Of a DNA stretch of 54,085 bases, positions 54,020 to 54,085 are shown in pieces. Both the position numbers and the translations under genes were made by a program. Under the pieces are notes generated by a model. It did no database searches. It had not been told where the DNA came from and saw only the letters and a list, made by a program, of their open reading frames with translations. How positions within the stretch are numbered: position 1 is the first letter of the stretch; every line of letters begins with the position of its first letter. Origin of the DNA: Kofleriaceae bacterium (GTDB lineage Bacteria; Myxococcota_A; Polyangia; Haliangiales; Haliangiaceae); NCBI GenBank assembly GCA_024762925.1, contig JANTGM010000031.1, positions 1-54,085 on the forward strand, in the 5' to 3' direction.

Positions 54020-54085
54020 GTGCTGGCGACGGGAGCTCGTTCTTTGACAAGGCGCGAAGGACGACCTTGCTGGGGCAAGGAAGGA
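54020..54085 (+). other. Edge segment: boxA-like/hairpin leader or start of a partial gene
   Basis: Two readings compete. CGTTCTTTGACAA (54038-54050) resembles the boxA antitermination element of rRNA leaders, and CCTTGC/GCAAGG (54065-54070, 54075-54080) forms a 6-bp hairpin shortly after it. An rRNA operon or other NusA-dependent leader could therefore begin beyond the edge. Alternatively GTG 54020 opens a frame that stays open to base 54085 (VLATGARSLTRREG...), the first 22 codons of a gene. The window ends before either can be decided. Confidence 0.3.

Noticed and set aside
54019-54048. Nine-codon ORF (MCWRRELVL)
   Set aside because: Too short to support; it overlaps the boxA-like element and a competing open frame.

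Overview
The window looks like chromosomal DNA of a deltaproteobacterium-type predator or relative (Myxococcota or Bradymonadota-like). The grounds are indirect: moderately high G+C by eye, lipoproteins built from RCC1-like Cys-Trp repeats, Cys-rich secreted proteins with a C-terminal helix plus Arg cluster (MYXO-CTERM-like), a giant cytoplasmic TPR protein, FHA/receiver hybrid kinases, and a free-standing SET-domain protein. No IS element, prophage, CRISPR array, tRNA or rRNA gene was recognised. Species-level placement cannot be made from the sequence alone.

Layout. (1) 1-5604, minus strand: the conserved translation/transcription operon rimP-nusA-ylxR-infB-rbfA. rbfA runs off the left edge through an in-frame heptapeptide repeat. 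(2) 5845-7184, plus: a nitrilase-family amidohydrolase and a small unknown protein. (3) 7236-12635: an accessory stretch of secreted proteins. It holds two tandem paralogous RCC1-like lipoproteins, a small Cys-rich lipoprotein, a possible decayed reading frame and a secreted protein ending in poly-Asp. (4) 12800-20473, minus: recJ, a strong intrinsic terminator, then the queA-tgt-yajC-secD-secF cluster (queuosine modification of tRNA plus Sec-translocase accessory proteins). (5) 20520-34391: a secreted HEAT-repeat protein (plus) facing a 3,743-residue TPR protein (minus) that takes up a fifth of the window. (6) 34589-41126, plus: a heterodimeric ABC exporter with one degenerate ATP site, and a hybrid histidine kinase ending in a GGDEF-like domain. 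(7) 41250-47215: phosphofructokinase, SET protein, a two-subunit molybdenum hydroxylase (IorAB-type) and an FHA-histidine kinase-receiver protein. (8) 47371-54085: a catalytically dead trypsin-like lipoprotein, aspartate-semialdehyde dehydrogenase, a membrane protein coupled to glnD (PII uridylyltransferase), an acidic unknown protein, and an edge segment that is either a boxA-like/hairpin leader or the start of another gene.

How they work together. The housekeeping blocks serve translation initiation and antitermination, tRNA modification, protein export, recombination repair, glycolysis, Asp-family amino-acid synthesis and nitrogen sensing. The accessory genes are biased towards the cell envelope and signalling. 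I found no clear multi-gene defence or biosynthetic system that is wholly new. The least explained items are the giant TPR protein, the paired Cys-bladed RCC1-like lipoproteins, the pseudoprotease and the NADase-translocation-like/HEAT secreted protein.
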